Shown here: positions 57,401 through 64,000 of the stretch, piece by piece
How the letters are laid out: each line of letters starts with the position of its first letter
Numbering within the stretch: position 1 is the stretch's first letter
NCBI GenBank assembly: GCA_001949185.1
Contig: BDGG01000003.1
Location: 4,199,158-4,263,157 of the forward strand
DNA from: Ramazzottius varieornatus
Lineage: Eukaryota; Tardigrada; Eutardigrada; Parachela; Ramazzottiidae
Direction: 5' to 3'
DNA length: 64,000 nt
Translations under genes and position numbers: made by a program
The notes under the pieces: model-generated
What the model was told of the DNA's origin: nothing
Database searches by the model: none
What the model saw: the letters and a program-made list of their open reading frames with translations, nothing else

Positions 57401-60400
57401 CTCTGCATTGCTAATAATGTGCTTCAGCGAACTCGGCAGACTTCCATCCATCACTAGAAAACAAAATCCAGAAAAATCAGCAATAGTTGAATACTCACAT
57501 TCCGAATTCTTGCAGCCGGAAGTTTACAAATTTTAGAAGTCTAAGAGATGTCTTCATTAATACCAAAGGAGGCGCAGTGAAGTTGCGCACCCTTAACGAT
57601 GATTTGAAGTTTAGTCTCGCACCGAATTCGAGCGACAAGAGCGCGAAGCTCAAACCGCAGATACCGCGGTGCGTGAGTTCTAAAACAGACAAAGTTGAAC
57701 GGAGAACTTACGGTGGCGGATGGAATCAGTGAAGGTCACATCTGGGATGATCTTTTTGAAGAAGTTCAAGATGGACTTAAGAAGCGCTGCGCGTTGGGGG
57801 AAGCACTGCACTTCAGTGTTGGTATTCTTCGGCGTCGTCTCCATCGTAATCGTTTCCTGGTTCGAATTCCCCGGTTCGACGTCCATGCTGGTCGTGTTGT
57901 GGGAACCGGAAGTGCTTTCCTCACCTTCGGTGGAAGACTTGTCTTCGTGGAGGACATTTGGTTGTTCTTTGCGACAAATGTCCACTTCATGCTGAAACAA
58001 GAGCAAAGGTGAATTTCACACAAACTTCTGTTGAGTTATGAATTACCTGTATCCATTAATACCAAAGGAGACGCAGCGAAATTACGAAACCTTAACGATG
58101 ATTTGGAAAGATACTCTAGCACCGATTTCGAGCGACAAAAGCATGATCCCCAGCCGCAGATACCACGATGCATAATATTTGGGAGCTGGGCAAGCAAACT
58201 AATAATATCGTTTCCTCAAGTGGCACACGTTTTCTGTGCTCTAGTCTGAAAGCATGCGCCACTTGGAGAAACAAACTCATTTAGCTCGTTTGCCTAGATC
58301 ACAGTTGTCATCCCCTCAACCTAACACAACTTTCACCGACTTACCTCCAAGCGTTTCGTGAAGACCGAAAGGCCGTTTTGGTTCTGGAAGGAAGCCATGT
58401 CCATGTTGGTGATGAGATCGATCACCCGGACAGCCCGTGTCACAAACTATAAACGACGAAGTATGTGCAGCAACCGGAAATGAGGTTGAGTTATGAGCGA
58501 AATGAGCCCTACTTACTGTGATGTTTTCTTCGGTCGTGTCATACCAATTGACCACCTTCAACATCGATTCCATCATGCCACAGGAGACGAGTGCCTCTCC
58601 GCCCGACTCGTAACTAGCCATGTGGTACAGAAATGAGAAGATGGCAGTCGCGTACTGCGCCGGAAAGTTCTCCCGTCGGTTCTCAGTCAGAGCTTGAATG
58701 CAAGTTCTGACCAGAACCGGAAGAAAGCCGTGGTAAGATGACGAGCTGGTGGCGTCAATGATGTCCATACAACGGGAACCGCGATCGTGATGGACGACTG
58801 CCGTCAGCGTTCGCATGACAGTCGACTTCAAATCCTACAATCGCAACACATAATTGTAAGTGAGAGCTCGGCGAATAAGCTCGACAAGATCGTAGTCTCA
58901 GGTGGCGCAGCCTTCAGCCATTAACACTAGCAACATGCGCCACTTGAAAAACTCGACCAGACTGTTTCCCCAAGTGACGCATATTTTCAATGCTACTGGC
59001 TGAGAGCGTGCGCCACCTGGAAAACGATCTGTTCGAGGTTCCACGTAGTATCCTACCAAAACACGTCGGAGAAAGTCCTCTTCTGAACAGAAAAAAACTA
59101 ACTTACCAGAAGAGAGTTGGACTTCAGCTGCAAGACGTCGACGAGCTCCTCCACGAGCCCACTGTAGATGTAGGAAGTGACGTTATCGGGAACATGGCTC
59201 GTGTAAGCAAGAATGGCCAGTGCCAGAAGACGGGAATGAACACTTGAAAGCCTTTCTTTGTAGTCAGCGAACGAGTAGGCCAGTCGAAGATGGAAGTACA
59301 GAGGAATCTAAAGCAAAACCTCAGTAAACACACCATCGAAAGAAACTGGGGTATTCACAAAGATTCTACCTGTTTGCTTTCCGGTACGTTGTATTCCCGA
59401 ACAAGGTCTCGCATGATTTCTGGGACCGTTTTGAACTTCAACTTTTCGACATTTTCAAGATGGATGACATTGGTGACGGATCGTTTGGCACCGTTCTCAT
59501 CTTCAATTTCTTGTTCGGAGAAGAATTCGAAGTGAACCGTGGTAGCGGTGGCAGGGAACGCGTCCAAGGGGACATCTTCACAGCACTTGGCCAAGCCAAA
59601 TCCGTTCACTTTGCCTCCCCAAGTCTAAAATTACAATCAATAAAATCCTCTAGGCTATTATGAGATGCAACCGGAAATAATAACACGATGAATAAACAGC
59701 AATGGTAATGACCTCAGCTAGGAGTTGTAGACGCAAAAACAGCCCCTTGATGTTATCCTCTTTCAAACGTGTCAGGAAGCTCGACCGCTTACTGAAAGTA
59801 GACAAGAGTATGATGTAAACAGGATGGGAAACAAGTCGGAAGTGTCGACACCAATAAACTTCAAGTAAATTTCAAGTGCACTATGGGAAGTACTGTATTC
59901 GCAGTGGCTTCTTACCTAAATGTGTACAGCAGAGAGAGGACACTCTGGACAATGTTCATATATCGCGAGCTCAGGAGGGCTATGAGGCGATCCATCGAGT
60001 TGTACAGATGTCGGGAGAAGCTGTGTTCGACAAGCAGGGAAGTGAAGCGTAGGATCTCTCGGGTGAGCTGCCGCTTCTGCAAGAACCGTGATGACATCAC
60101 AGAACCGAAATCATAAAGATGTGAGTCAATACAGCACCGCGCACGAATGTCGAAGAAGAAGCATGTTAGATGGTACGGCGCAAGAGAGTAATGCTGTGAA
60201 CTAACCGTAGCGGCATCTTGGGAGTTGGGGACATCGCAAGCGAGCATCCATTCGGTCGATTCCGTCGCTGACGCAAGGATTTCGTCAAACCTGTTCAATA
60301 CTTCCGTCCAATGGAAGAGCTCACACTGCATAAAATAAAAATTTTGATCTTCATAGACTAGAAGGCAATGAAACCAGCAAGGACAGTATTATTAGGAAAC

Positions 60401-60671
60401 TCACCTTGCTGGCATTCCAAGATCTGAATTCCTGAAGTGTACCAAGAAGCGTCTTCTCTTCTGAAGAGGCTGCCAGAATCGTAAGTATCAGATTCTTAGT
60501 GTCCTGTGGCTGCAGGGACAACCATTTTAGATTCAACACTGTGTCGGAAACTTGTGTTTTGACTTCGGTTGTCGAATCATCTTTATGATATCAAGACTGA
60601 GAATCAATCGTCTGGCATCAACGTACCGGATCAGCTGGGACTTTCTTGACTTTCCCTCGATCAATCTTCAT
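39475..60671 (-). CDS. HUWE1: HECT E3 ubiquitin ligase HUWE1 (ARF-BP1/Mule)
   Basis: About 44 exons encode about 4,450 residues, colinear with HUWE1 throughout. From the N-terminus: [10 protein letters not shown]; the armadillo-like DUF908/DUF913 region (FFPVL-type helices, VVNRMI absent; e.g. [24 protein letters not shown]); a UBA domain ([19 protein letters not shown], near 53860) and a UIM-like [16 protein letters not shown]; a WWE domain ([18 protein letters not shown], near 52730); an acidic Asp/Glu tract (48820-48920); three ubiquitin-binding motifs ([48 protein letters not shown], 45400-46060); and the HECT domain from about 41480. The catalytic cysteine ([14 protein letters not shown]) has its codon split by the last intron. 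Exons with good phase: 60405-60325 region onward 60325-60206, 60076-59916, 59791-59713, 59624-59370, 59307-59107, 58834-58517, 58446-58345, 57988-57712, 57453-57266, 57035-56766, 56702-56424, 56213-55788, 55441-54671, 54501-54292, 54114-53760, 53597-53116, 52954-52574, 52188-51640, 51383-51087, 51020-50592, 50409-50176, 49786-49403, 49169-48819, 48521-48125, 47829-47486, 47425-47033, 46881-46589, 46523-46330, 46069-45741, 45551-45260, 44961-44225, 43967-43652, 43511-43215, 43140-42753, 42693-42506, 42290-41808, 41571-41224, 40980-40653, 40587-40328, 40269-40124, 40057-39867, 39577-39475. The first junction (exon at 60671-60627 to the one ending 60405) does not match in phase at its best donor and is unresolved. 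Confidence 0.97.
39633..39836. repeat. GCGC hairpin repeat dimer, HUWE1 last intron
   Basis: GAGCTCGGCAAACGAACTCG at the left; two cores, CCCAAGTGGCGCACG ... CGTGCACCACTTGGG and CCAAGTAGCGCAGG ... CTGCGCAACTTGAG; CGAACTCGTCTGCC at the right. Confidence 0.88.
41051..41197. repeat. GCGC hairpin repeat dimer (second half decayed), HUWE1 intron
   Basis: CAAGTGGCGCAC ... GTGAGCCAATTGAG followed by CAAAGTGGCGCAC, ending GCCGAGCTCC. Confidence 0.75.
41628..41690. repeat. TGCAGGTGCATGA palindrome, degenerate, HUWE1 intron
   Basis: CCTACACCCACGTAC on the left pairs loosely with GTATGCAGGCGCATGA on the right. Confidence 0.5.
42368..42432. repeat. TGCAGGTGCATGA palindrome, HUWE1 intron
   Basis: TCATACACCTACATAC ... 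GAGTATGCAGGTGCATGA; about 64 bases. Confidence 0.78.
44007..44109. repeat. GCGC hairpin repeat, HUWE1 intron
   Basis: GGGAGCTCGGCGAACCGACA at the left, core CCCAAGTGGCGCACTC ... AGTGCGCCACTTG, right arm shortened to TCGAATTTGTCTGCCGA. Confidence 0.85.
45029..45148. repeat. GCGC hairpin repeat, HUWE1 intron
   Basis: GGAGCTCGGTGAACAACTCG, core CCCAAGTGGCGCATA ... GTGCGCGCCACTTTG, right outer arm CTTGTCAGGTTCG. Confidence 0.85.
45609..45674. repeat. TGCAGGTGCATGA palindrome, HUWE1 intron
   Basis: TTCATGCACCAGCATACA ... AGTTTGCAGGTGTATGA. Confidence 0.78.
46946..47006. repeat. TGCAGGTGCATGA palindrome, HUWE1 intron
   Basis: GATGCACCTGCGTACATT ... AAGTATGCATGGGCATGA. Confidence 0.72.
47927..47990. 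repeat. TGCAGGTGCATGA palindrome, HUWE1 intron (first of two)
   Basis: GCTCCTGCATACACAAAG ... AAGTATTCAGGAGCATGC; the CTCCTG/CAGGAG change is matched on both arms. Confidence 0.75.
48026..48091. repeat. TGCAGGTGCATGA palindrome, HUWE1 intron (second of two)
   Basis: TCATGCACCTGAATACTT ... CTGTATGCAGGTGCGAGA. Confidence 0.75.
48615..48735. repeat. interspersed repeat, HUWE1 intron, copy 1
   Basis: GGAGACTGCTACAAG, TCGCACTGAGTAAAGGTCTC and CGAGGGACATTCAGCGCC match, in order, the copy at 52288-52400. Confidence 0.65.
49212..49383. repeat. GCGC hairpin repeat dimer, HUWE1 intron
   Basis: TCGACAAGAGCAG, first core CAAGCGGCCACG ... CATGCGCCACTTTCG, second core CCAAGTGGCACACA ... GTGCGCAATCTGG, end CCGAGTTTGTTAAC. 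Confidence 0.82.
49933..50043. repeat. GCGC hairpin repeat, HUWE1 intron
   Basis: AAACTCGACAAGAC, core CCAAGTAGCGTACAG ... GCGTGCGCCACATGGG, right AGTCTTGTCGAGG. Confidence 0.85.
50095..50155. repeat. interspersed repeat, HUWE1 intron, partial copy
   Basis: GGCCAATCACATTGGAG, AGACTGTTCCGT and TTTTGCACTGATTTTAG match the left half of the copy at 52288-52400. Confidence 0.6.
50458..50567. repeat. GCGC hairpin repeat, HUWE1 intron
   Basis: GCAAACTCGACAAGATCG at the left, decayed core (AAGAGAGGCGTACG), right AGATCTGGTCGAATT. Confidence 0.75.
51429..51547. repeat. GCGC hairpin repeat dimer, HUWE1 intron
   Basis: GAGTAGCGCACC ... TTGTGCGCCACTTG followed by CAAGCGGCGCAC ... TAGTGCGTCACCT. Confidence 0.7.
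52288..52400. repeat. interspersed repeat, HUWE1 intron, longest copy
   Basis: GCCAATCACATGAAAGC, GGAGACTGTTCCGTTCT, TTTTGCACTGGTTAAAGGTC and CCGAGGGACATACAGTGCC define the repeat shared by three HUWE1 introns. Confidence 0.65.
52451..52547. repeat. GCGC hairpin repeat with decayed core, HUWE1 intron
   Basis: Outer arms AAATAAACCTGACCAGA and TCTGGTCGAGTTTTTTGCC are kept, while the AAGTGGCGCAC core has decayed to TTCGCACGATTG ... AACGTGCGAAG. Confidence 0.65.
54147..54261. repeat. GCGC hairpin repeat, HUWE1 intron
   Basis: GGGAAACAAACTTGACAAAA, core CCCAAGTGGCGCACG ... GTATGCACCACTTGG, right TTCTCAAGTTTGTTTG. Confidence 0.88.
54562..54661. repeat. GCGC hairpin repeat, HUWE1 intron
   Basis: GTCGGCAAACACAACTCGCC, core CAACTGGCGCACC ... 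TTGCGCCACTTG. It fills most of a 169-base intron. Confidence 0.82.
55556..55750. repeat. GCGC hairpin repeat dimer, HUWE1 intron
   Basis: GCTCGGTAAATAAACTCCAG, two cores (AAAGTGGTGCAG ... GCGTGCGCCATTTGG and CCAGGCGACGCACC ... GCGTGCGTCACTTGG), right TCTGGTCGAGTTTGT. Confidence 0.85.
56281..56384. repeat. GCGC hairpin repeat, HUWE1 intron
   Basis: TTCCAAGTGGCGCACG ... CATGCGCCACTTAGGAA; outer arms partly decayed. Confidence 0.82.
57118..57230. repeat. GCGC hairpin repeat, HUWE1 intron
   Basis: GCAGACCATCTGAACCAGAT and GATCCAGTTCCACTCATCTG outer arms with core CCTAAGTGGCGTATAC ... CGTGCGCCACTTG. Confidence 0.85.
57553..57675. repeat. 123-base repeat, copy 1, HUWE1 intron
   Basis: Shares ATTAATACCAAAGGAG, CCTTAACGATGATTTG, TTCGAGCGACAA and CCGCAGATACC, in order, with the copy at 58052-58172 in the next upstream intron. 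Confidence 0.8.
58052..58172. repeat. 123-base repeat, copy 2, HUWE1 intron
   Basis: Direct copy of 57553-57675 at roughly 80% identity by eye, in the next upstream intron, immediately followed by a GCGC hairpin repeat. Confidence 0.8.
58181..58299. repeat. GCGC hairpin repeat, HUWE1 intron
   Basis: GGGAGCTGGGCAAGCAAACT, core CTCAAGTGGCACACG ... GCATGCGCCACTTGG, right TTAGCTCGTTTGCC. Confidence 0.87.
58862..59039. repeat. GCGC hairpin repeat dimer, HUWE1 intron
   Basis: AGAGCTCGGCGAATAAGCTC, cores TCAGGTGGCGCAG ... CATGCGCCACTTG and CCAAGTGACGCATA ... GCGTGCGCCACCTGG, internal ACTCGACCAGACTG, right CGATCTGTTCGAGG. Confidence 0.87.
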
Positions 60672-61670
60672 CGTGGATGACTAGAGCACAAACCCACATT
60701 AGACACAAAAGTGGCAGAAGTTCAGGAGCAGTATTCTCACCCGACAAGTTTAGATTTCAGAAAGACCTGTTGTCTCCAGAGCACTGGATCGACTTCTTCA
60801 ATGGGATAAGTTGTTCATTCCACCTGCAAGGATACGTTTATGCATCCATACCGAATCGACGGACTTTCACTGATCGAGGAAACGGTATAGCTTGGTGCCA
60901 GGTCAAAAAAGAGAAGTCTGGCTATGATGTGAAGATACGGCATACCTTTGCTTCACGGCAGACTGATCTCCGCCAGTCTGTCTCCACTCACCCAGCTGTA
61001 TCCGGGTCAACCTTGACTTCTTGATCGGCAGAGCTTTGTACCACCCACCCTTACAGTATCCCAGCCTTCCGGTTGGAGTTCAGAGAGCTGGTCAGGGAAC
61101 GAAGTAACCTGACAAAGGTAGATAATCGGCAAATCGGAAATAAGTTTTCGACGGAAATGAATTTTAGTCATCAAGATCTTCGGAGTCCAGAACAGGCAGA
61201 ACAATCAGAGAGACCCCTCTAGTCTGTCTGGAACAGTAATGCCCTGTCATGAGACTACTACCGTTCGACCTTCGTGCGCTGGGTCCAAGCTGAGATTCCA
61301 CTGTATGCCCGGGGTTTTACGGTAAGACTGTGGGACGCCTGAGGGCTGTCAGGGGTTCCTCTTGAATTCCTTACATCCTTTTTGAAAATCTTGGACAGTC
61401 CAGACTCCAGAGGGCCAGTCTACACTCTCCAGAACCTCGCGGTGCTCTTCCGGATCTTACAAATGTGATTGTGTGAACTATTGAAAGGTTCTTCTTTCCT
61501 ATATCAGATGCTTCCCACATTTCTCCATCGTACAAGTACCGCCACGGACGGTAGTTGCTGACAGAAATGAGAAATCTGCCGTTGTCAGAGTCAGCTCGGA
61601 TGCTCCTGTAGGACGAACGCCCCACTCTACGTTCAGCTCGGTGTTTTTCTGGAATCTTCCAGTCCAGCTG
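60672..61670. promoter_or_regulatory. shared upstream region of HUWE1 and UQCC5; unresolved open frames
   Basis: About 1 kb separates the divergent HUWE1 and UQCC5 start codons, so both promoters are expected here. Open frames of about 100-115 codons occur on the plus strand (60677-61024) and minus strand (61371-61679). They have no recognised domain and no consistent splicing, and the first begins directly opposite the HUWE1 start. They may be chance frames or 5' UTR sequence. Confidence 0.4.
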
Positions 61671-62156
61671 ATGCCTCAACGGAGCAAACTTCTTTCTAGG
61701 ATCCTGGATGCTTATCCTGGGAAACGGTACTTTGGGATATATCGTCTCCTCCCGATATTCTTTGTTTTCGGGGGGCTGATTGAGGTAACGACAAAGACTC
61801 CTTCACTCTGGTCCCGTAATTACGTTGAAGGACATGGACGTGTTTCGTCACAGTACATTCTGACGAGATTATCTTTTGCAGTTTGCTATGATACACCTGA
61901 ACGTTGGAGACATCAATTTTTGTAAGCACCTGCTCCATGAAGATGGACTGGCAGTGGACTCGTGATGAAACAGTTGAAAATGTCGTTGTGTTTCGCCTCT
62001 TCAGATGATGTCTACATGATGAAGCACCCAGAAGTCGTGGAGCGGATGAATAAGTCCTCCCACTCTGGAACGGTCGAAAAACTACCTCTCAAAGAAAACT
62101 CTTTTCTATCCGAATACGAGAAATATCTGCAGTCGAAGACCCAAACAAGTTCCTGA
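61671..62156 (+). CDS. UQCC5: complex III assembly factor UQCC5 (SMIM4)
   Basis: Three exons, 61671-61784, 61882-61921 and 62005-62156, give about 101 residues, longer than the roughly 70 of the vertebrate protein because of a C-terminal extension. The diagnostic block is intact: RILDAYPGKRYFGIYRLLP, then a single membrane helix (IFFVFGGLIEFAMI), then NVGDINFYDVYMMK. The C-terminus (ENSFLSEYEKYLQSKTQ) is hydrophilic. The known role is in the inner mitochondrial membrane, as part of a complex that supports cytochrome b synthesis and the first steps of complex III assembly. The stop lies 90 bases before the next start on the same strand. Confidence 0.9.
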
Positions 62157-62246
62157 ATTGTCCTCCAGATTAACAGTTTTGTAGGGCTTAGGAGTGGCTA
62201 TTGATCATTGCTTCCGGTTGTGCAGCTAAGGTGTTTATGATTCTTC

Positions 62247-62523
62247 ATGATGGCGCTTTCCCCGTTCTACCTGACTTACGCGAAGTTCGCTCTTGCTGCT
62301 TGTCTGTCCGCTGTAGCCGGTGCCCAGTGTGTTCACATGTTCTATCAGCCTTTGAAGCGAGCACCGAAGGAACTGAAAAAGGCAAGTCTACATGGTTACG
62401 TCTGTCTCTGATTGCAACCAGATAGTTCCTGGTGACTACTGACTGCCGATGAGCTCGCTTGTAATGATGTTTATTTCCTTGCAGTTTCCAGCACCGAGCT
62501 CGCCACCCGAACCATCCACATAG
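62247..62523 (+). CDS. UQCC6: UQCC6 (Brawnin)-like complex III assembly micropeptide
   Basis: Two exons, 62247-62381 and 62485-62523, give about 57 residues. The N-terminal helix block (YLTYAKFALAACLSAVAGAQ then CVHMFYQPLKRAPKE) matches the Brawnin pattern TYxKxxAxxxxAxxAGAxxVHxxYxP. A Pro/Ser-rich tail follows. Brawnin is an inner-membrane mitochondrial micropeptide needed for complex III assembly and acts together with UQCC5. The intron begins GC, in the strong context AAAAAG|gcaagt, and ends ttgcag, so it is a GC-AG intron. Two adjacent in-frame ATGs (62247, 62250) could start it. The family call is confident in pattern but rests on a short sequence. Confidence 0.8.
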
Positions 62524-62746
62524 TTTCTTTGTCCACTGTGTTTACGGAGATGCGGCGAAAGTACTATATCAGACAGAAGTTATGTGTCCTTTCCTGTCCG
62601 CTGATCGCCAGTTTTAAATTTTAGCGAAGCGCCTTGGGTAGATGCTGTAAAGAACCTACGTATAGTGTCTCGTGTTCTTGTCTGAAAAAACTACTTTCGT
62701 ACGGACTTTGAGTTGACTGGAGAATTAACGTGAAAGGACAAGTCTA

Positions 62747-62949
62747 CAGTGTAGGCAAATAAGGTACTCTAAGAGGGGGCAAGGCCAAAATCAACGTGAC
62801 GCAGAAAGCAAACAGCTGATCAAGCTGCAATCCAGAGACGTGAACTGCCGCTTGATCCGCTGATTACTTCGAGCCGGAGTTTCTACGTCACTTGTCGAAA
62901 ACTCGATTTTGGCCCTCCCTCTTTTAGAGTAACTTAATTGCCCACACTG
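62747..62949. mobile_element. TA-flanked hairpin MITE
   Basis: The ends are CAGTGTAGGCAAATAAGG and, inverted, CAGTGTGGGCAATTAAGT. Both sit against TA (62745-62746 and 62950-62951). The arms share GTTACTCTAA/GGTACTCTAA, GGCCAAAATC and GTGACG with small gaps. It has no coding capacity. It shares the CAGTGT terminus with the element at 20869-21144. Confidence 0.65.
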
Positions 62950-63022
62950 TAACATATTTTAGTACGAGTACCTGAAATCTTGAAAAACAACCTTGCGTTT
63001 GTGGTCGATGCGCCGAAAAAGT

Positions 63023-63096
63023 TGGTCCAGCACGGGATCGAACCGTGGACATCCGCGTTATTAGCACGGCGCTCTAACCAACTGAGCTACAAGACC
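63023..63096 (-). tRNA. tRNA-Ile (anticodon AAT)
   Basis: Read on the minus strand, a 74-base cloverleaf folds: D arm GCTC-AGTTGGTTA-GAGC, anticodon arm CCGTG-CTAATAA-CGCGG, and T arm CACGG-TTCGATC-CCGTG, with discriminator A. The anticodon AAT decodes isoleucine. The acceptor stem (GGTCTTG with CTGGACC) contains one T-T mismatch and one G-T pair. There is no intron. The A box (TAGCTCAGTTGG) and B box (GGTTCGATCCC) for Pol III are intact. Confidence 0.9.
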
Positions 63097-63529
63097 CCGA
63101 CAATTCTTCTGTCCAACTTAATCTATTGAATTGAAATATGCACGACTCACATAACAGTGGTTGCCATTGTGTCACGTAAGCTGATTGTACTGTAACGCAT
63201 GGCATCACAGCATGATTTGGGATGAGTTTATTGAAATGCTTTATTCGAATTTACCAGGCTATTTCATATTGTTCATAAACCTCTATCATCTTCTGTATAT
63301 GGAAAGAAATTTAAGTAACTACATAAGAAGATGAGCAGCTGAAGACCCGCGGCGTTCTCCGAGACAGTTCACCGGTAGCGGACCCTTGTACAGGCATTAC
63401 ACTCAACCATCAGGAGCAACAAGGAAGTAAATAAATCCATAGTCGAACCACTGTATATGAAAAGTTTTGTAAAAACGTGTTTTTTTACGAGAACGATATC
63501 TTTTCAAACACTCAAAGACCACAAAGAAA

Positions 63530-64000
63530 CTAGCAACTGAAACCGTCCTGGCCCTTGACGATGGACTTCTTCGCAACTTCCTGGCTCGCGTTGGATAGAG
63601 GGTCCAGATCGGAGAACAGGTTGTACCAGGCTTGATGAGGATTTGCTGCGTTCGACTGTAGGACAAGAACCAATCACAATTGGAACGAACAGGAAAACGT
63701 CAATGCGCACGGCGGAAGGCAGCAGTTTTACCTGAGCGTCCTTTTGTTTCTGATGCTCTTTGAAGTTCTTGACCGTCGATTCTGACTTTGTCGACGGTGT
63801 TGACGGTGCTGCCAACGATGCATTCCATCCTCCCTTTTTCAAGAGCTGCGAAGGAAGAAAGGCTCGTAGACCACTCGAAGCACTCTCTTTGGATGCAGAT
63901 TTTTCCGCGGACTCGAACTTGGTCGGCTGAAGGACTTCCCCTCCAAAGAGATCCATGGATCCCTTTTCAGTATCATCGAGTTCGGAGAAGTTGAACAACG
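63530..64000 (-). CDS. ICA1: islet cell autoantigen 1 (ICA69), 3' end
   Basis: Two exons: one running in from beyond the window to 63732, and the last, 63655-63530. The visible C-terminal about 131 residues include LRAFLPSQLLKKG and the conserved closing motif AWYNLFSDLDPLSN, both diagnostic of the ICA69 C-terminal region. The N-terminal BAR (arfaptin-like) domain lies outside the window. ICA69 binds PICK1 and Rab2 and works in dense-core vesicle and receptor trafficking; that is family knowledge. Confidence 0.9.

Larger units (their letters stand above)
62524..63529. other. intergenic with hairpin element and tRNA
   Basis: 3' flanks of UQCC6 and ICA1. It holds a TA-flanked hairpin element (62747-62949) and a tRNA gene (63023-63096, -). 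Two TTTATT sites near 63227-63245 may be ICA1 polyadenylation signals. No other gene was seen. Confidence 0.5.

Noticed and set aside
60677-61024. 115-codon open frame on the plus strand next to HUWE1
   Set aside because: It starts directly opposite the HUWE1 start codon, has no recognisable domain and no fitting splice partner.
61371-61679. 102-codon open frame on the minus strand upstream of UQCC5
   Set aside because: It partly opposes the UQCC5 start region; attempts to join it to nearby frames failed on phase.

Overview
This window is animal nuclear DNA. Genes are split by short GT-AG introns (mostly 40-400 bases), lie on both strands and sit close together, and several are clear orthologues of metazoan genes (HUWE1, UBXN6, POLR3F, FGGY, ICA1, UQCC5, a class A GPCR, an astacin). 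The compactness, base composition and gene content fit a small invertebrate, possibly an ecdysozoan such as a tardigrade. That placement is inference; nothing here proves the phylum.

Layout: 1-3787 (+) holds a cut-off gene end, an unidentified two-pass membrane protein and UBXN6, the last two only 33 bases apart. 4245-5678 (+) is a secreted leucine-rich-repeat protein and 5969-8863 (-) a rhodopsin-like GPCR. 9174-11999 is a complete but decayed PIF/Harbinger transposon with terminal repeats and target duplication. 13580-15100 (+) is a cytosolic sulfotransferase converging on a membrane-anchored GH13 maltase/rBAT-like protein (15254-18751, -). POLR3F follows (19150-20634, -), then an unidentified basic coiled-coil gene (+), a secreted glycine-rich protein (-), a long coiled-coil protein (-), a mitochondrial-type protein with three HMG boxes (-), a C2H2 zinc-finger gene (+), FGGY carbohydrate kinase (+), a candidate 52-residue membrane micropeptide (-) and an astacin that has lost its catalytic glutamate (-). 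HUWE1 fills 39475-60671 (-) in about 44 exons. Upstream, on the other strand, lie UQCC5 (SMIM4) and a UQCC6 (Brawnin)-like gene, 90 bases apart. Both families are assembly factors of respiratory complex III. The window closes with a tRNA-Ile(AAT) and the 3' end of ICA1.

The most striking non-genic signal is a family of short palindromic elements with the core AAGTGGCGCAC ... GTGCGCCACTT. I count 34 loci, nine of them dimers. All but two lie inside introns, sixteen of them in HUWE1. A second, smaller palindrome family is also concentrated in HUWE1 introns. Other mobile DNA includes three hairpin or inverted-repeat elements with TA target sites (Tc1/mariner-like) and a 213-base near-perfect foldback.

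Coordinates come from reading the sequence by eye. Splice sites were accepted only where GT-AG (or GC-AG) and reading phase agreed; exceptions are stated.
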